The notes beneath the pieces were generated by a model. The model saw only the letters and a list, made by a program, of their open reading frames with translations, ran no database searches and was not told where the DNA came from. A DNA stretch of 64,000 bases from Mesorhizobium shangrilense (lineage in GTDB: Bacteria; Pseudomonadota; Alphaproteobacteria; Rhizobiales; Rhizobiaceae). The position numbers and the translations under genes were made by a program. Below are positions 62,666 through 64,000 of this stretch, piece by piece. The stretch is from NCBI RefSeq assembly GCF_040537815.1, contig NZ_JBEWSZ010000001.1, positions 1,674,001 to 1,738,000 on the forward strand, written 5' to 3'. Each line of letters opens with the position of its first letter. Positions within the stretch are counted from its first letter, which is position 1.

Positions 62666-63244
62666 TCAAGCCCGAATTGGGTTGAGCTTCAGGTGCTGGA
62701 TAAGGATGATGGTTTTCGCATCGATGATGCGGCCGTCGGAAATTCCGGCCAGCGCCTCATCGAGCGACATTTCCAGCACCTCGATGTCCTCGCCTTCTTC
62801 CGGTGCGCCGCCACCCGCCGAGATACGGTCGGCCGGCGAATATCGCGCGACGAAGAACCAGAGCCGCTCAGTCACGCTGCCGGGGCTCATATAGGGCGCA
62901 AACAACCGCTCCACGTCCTTCAGCCGATAGCCGAGTTCCTCTTCCGCTTCCTTGCGGATGCAGGTCTCCGGATCGTTTTCGTCAAGCAGGCCGGCGCACG
63001 CCTCGATCAGCGGTTCGCGGTGGCCGGTGACATAGGCCGGATAGCGGAACTGCCGCACCAACAGCACCGTCGAACGTGCGGGGTCATAGGGCAGGATCAC
63101 CGCGCCGTCGCCGCGATCGTAGGTCTGGCGGATCTGTGTCTCCCACTGCCCATCGCGGCGGCGATAATCGAGCACGGTCTTTTTCAGAACCGCCCAATCG
63201 TCGGAAAGTACCTCCTCCGAACGGATGCGAATGCGATCTTCCAT
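62666..63244 (-). CDS. nudK: GDP-mannose pyrophosphatase-type Nudix hydrolase
   Basis: The 192-residue Nudix enzyme is very similar in layout to NudK of Escherichia coli: the Nudix box (GLLDENDPETCIRKEAEEEL) is followed by LFAPYMSPGSVTERLWFFVA and a GGGAPEEGEDIEVLEM tail. NudK hydrolyses GDP-mannose and other nucleotide sugars. The start at 63244 (MEDRIRIR) has GGAG 6 bases upstream and gives the family length; ATG 63256 is the alternative. Confidence 0.9.
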   Translation of the reverse strand: MEDRIRIRSEEVLSDDWAVLKKTVLDYRRRDGQWETQIRQTYDRGDGAVILPYDPARSTVLLVRQFRYPAYVTGHREPLIEACAGLLDENDPETCIRKEAEEELGYRLKDVERLFAPYMSPGSVTERLWFFVARYSPADRISAGGGAPEEGEDIEVLEMSLDEALAGISDGRIIDAKTIILIQHLKLNPIRA

Positions 63245-63403
63245 CGTGATCTCCATGCTGCGGTTGTGAGGCGTAACCGCGAACCGGCGCGCGCGCAATC
63301 CGGCCAGCGATTGGTCCAGACCTATCGTTTCACCGCCTCGTGTCTGGTGCGGGCTTGATCGATTGCCTAGATAGCGGTCTACCCCCGTATCGGAGTCTCC
63401 TTC

Positions 63404-64000
63404 ATGACTGCATTGCTTTTCCAGCCGATCACGCTCGACGGCCTGACCTTTCCAAACCGCATCGCCGTGGCGCCGATGTGCCAATATTCAGCCGAAGACG
63501 GCTCCGCCAGCGACTGGCACCTGTACCACTGGATGAATCTCGCCATGTCCGGCGCCGGCATGGTCACCGTCGAGATGACCGATGTCGAGCGGCGTGGCCG
63601 CATTTCGCATGGCTGCCTCGGCCTCTATTCCGAGGATAACGAGGCTGCAGCCAAGCGCGCGCTCGACGCCGCCAAGCGCGTTGCCGCGCCCGGAACGAAA
63701 TTCGGCACGCAGCTTGCGCATGCCGGCCGAAAGGCTTCCAACCAGAGGCCGTGGGAAGGTGGCGGCCCGCTCCGGCCCGACCAGGATCCGTGGCCGGTCG
63801 TGTCGGCCTCGGCCATTGCCTACGATGCTGGCTGGCAGGTTCCACGGGCACTCGAGGAGGACGAGATCCTTCAGGTCATCCAGCACTTCGCCGATGCCGC
63901 AGGGAGGGCCGAGCGCGCCGGCTTCGATTTCATCGAATTGCACGCGGCGCATGGCTATCTGATCTTCCAGTTCCTGTCGCCGCTGTCCAACCAGCGCACC
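63404..64000 (+). CDS. Old Yellow Enzyme-family NADH:flavin oxidoreductase (partial)
   Basis: The first 199 residues of an OYE-type flavoprotein are present; the gene is cut by the window end. The N-terminal LFQPITLDGLTFPNRIAVAPMCQYSA, with the cysteine of MCQYSA typical of the YqjM group, FGTQLAHAGRKAS and IELHAAHGYL with the substrate-binding histidine pair are present. It should reduce enones or nitro compounds using NADPH or NADH. GGAG precedes the ATG. The divergent nudK gene is 159 bases away. Confidence 0.92.
   Translation, partial: MTALLFQPITLDGLTFPNRIAVAPMCQYSAEDGSASDWHLYHWMNLAMSGAGMVTVEMTDVERRGRISHGCLGLYSEDNEAAAKRALDAAKRVAAPGTKFGTQLAHAGRKASNQRPWEGGGPLRPDQDPWPVVSASAIAYDAGWQVPRALEEDEILQVIQHFADAAGRAERAGFDFIELHAAHGYLIFQFLSPLSNQRT

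Overview
The window looks like chromosome of a GC-rich alphaproteobacterium of the order Hyphomicrobiales (Rhizobiales), most likely Mesorhizobium or a close relative. The reasons are the codon use, the gene set and order (aroQ-accB-accC-aat followed by DUF2155 and NDUFA12 genes; cysE beside a DUF3126 gene; RNase E with an acidic insert in its S1 domain) and two kinds of mosaic palindromic repeat of the RIME type known from rhizobia. Most of the window is ordinary core genome. No symbiosis genes, CRISPR array, rRNA or replication origin were seen.

Layout. 1-1.8 kb: end of an ABC transporter operon plus a metallo-beta-lactamase-fold hydrolase. 2-4.3 kb: convergent UDP-galactopyranose mutase and a UDP-xylose-synthase-like enzyme. 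5-8.2 kb: NAD kinase, DEAD-box helicase, OmpA-like lipoprotein. 8.4-10.1 kb: two GFA-fold zinc proteins around a mosaic palindromic repeat and a small secreted protein. 10.1-19 kb: prfB (with a programmed +1 frameshift), PBP1A, an N-acetylmuramoyl-L-alanine amidase and RNase E. 19-26.6 kb: glutaminase, an aminotransferase, an M48 protease, DsbA, aroQ, accB, accC, aat. 26.6-33 kb: NTF2-like, DUF2155, NDUFA12, panBC, AIM24, GNAT and gatB. 33-37 kb: a candidate sRNA, a yjhX gene broken by a palindromic repeat, CBS, rhomboid, PAS and PilZ proteins. 37-46.7 kb: LapG-like cysteine protease, gamma carbonic anhydrase, cysE, HD, alpha/beta hydrolase, DUF192, double cold-shock, glyoxalase, DUF2218, DUF1697 and ilvA. 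47-51.5 kb: tandem DUF900 lipoproteins and adenine deaminase. 51.5-56 kb: an outer-membrane protein, an amino-acid-type ABC transporter without an ATPase next to an isochorismatase-like hydrolase and a LysR regulator, then tRNA-Leu(UAA).

The accessory part is about 56.1-62 kb: two small phage-type proteins, an antisense coding remnant, a GT11 fucosyltransferase, a decayed IS200/IS605 element, an orphan LuxR-type regulator with intact autoinducer-contact positions, and a large autotransporter. The window ends with a NudK-type Nudix hydrolase and the start of an Old Yellow Enzyme gene cut by the window edge.

The most notable observations are the prfB recoding site, the palindromic element that splits yjhX and appears to supply a new start, two intergenic sRNA candidates, the LuxR-solo/autotransporter pair beside the IS scar, and the loss of one zinc-ligand cysteine in one GFA protein.
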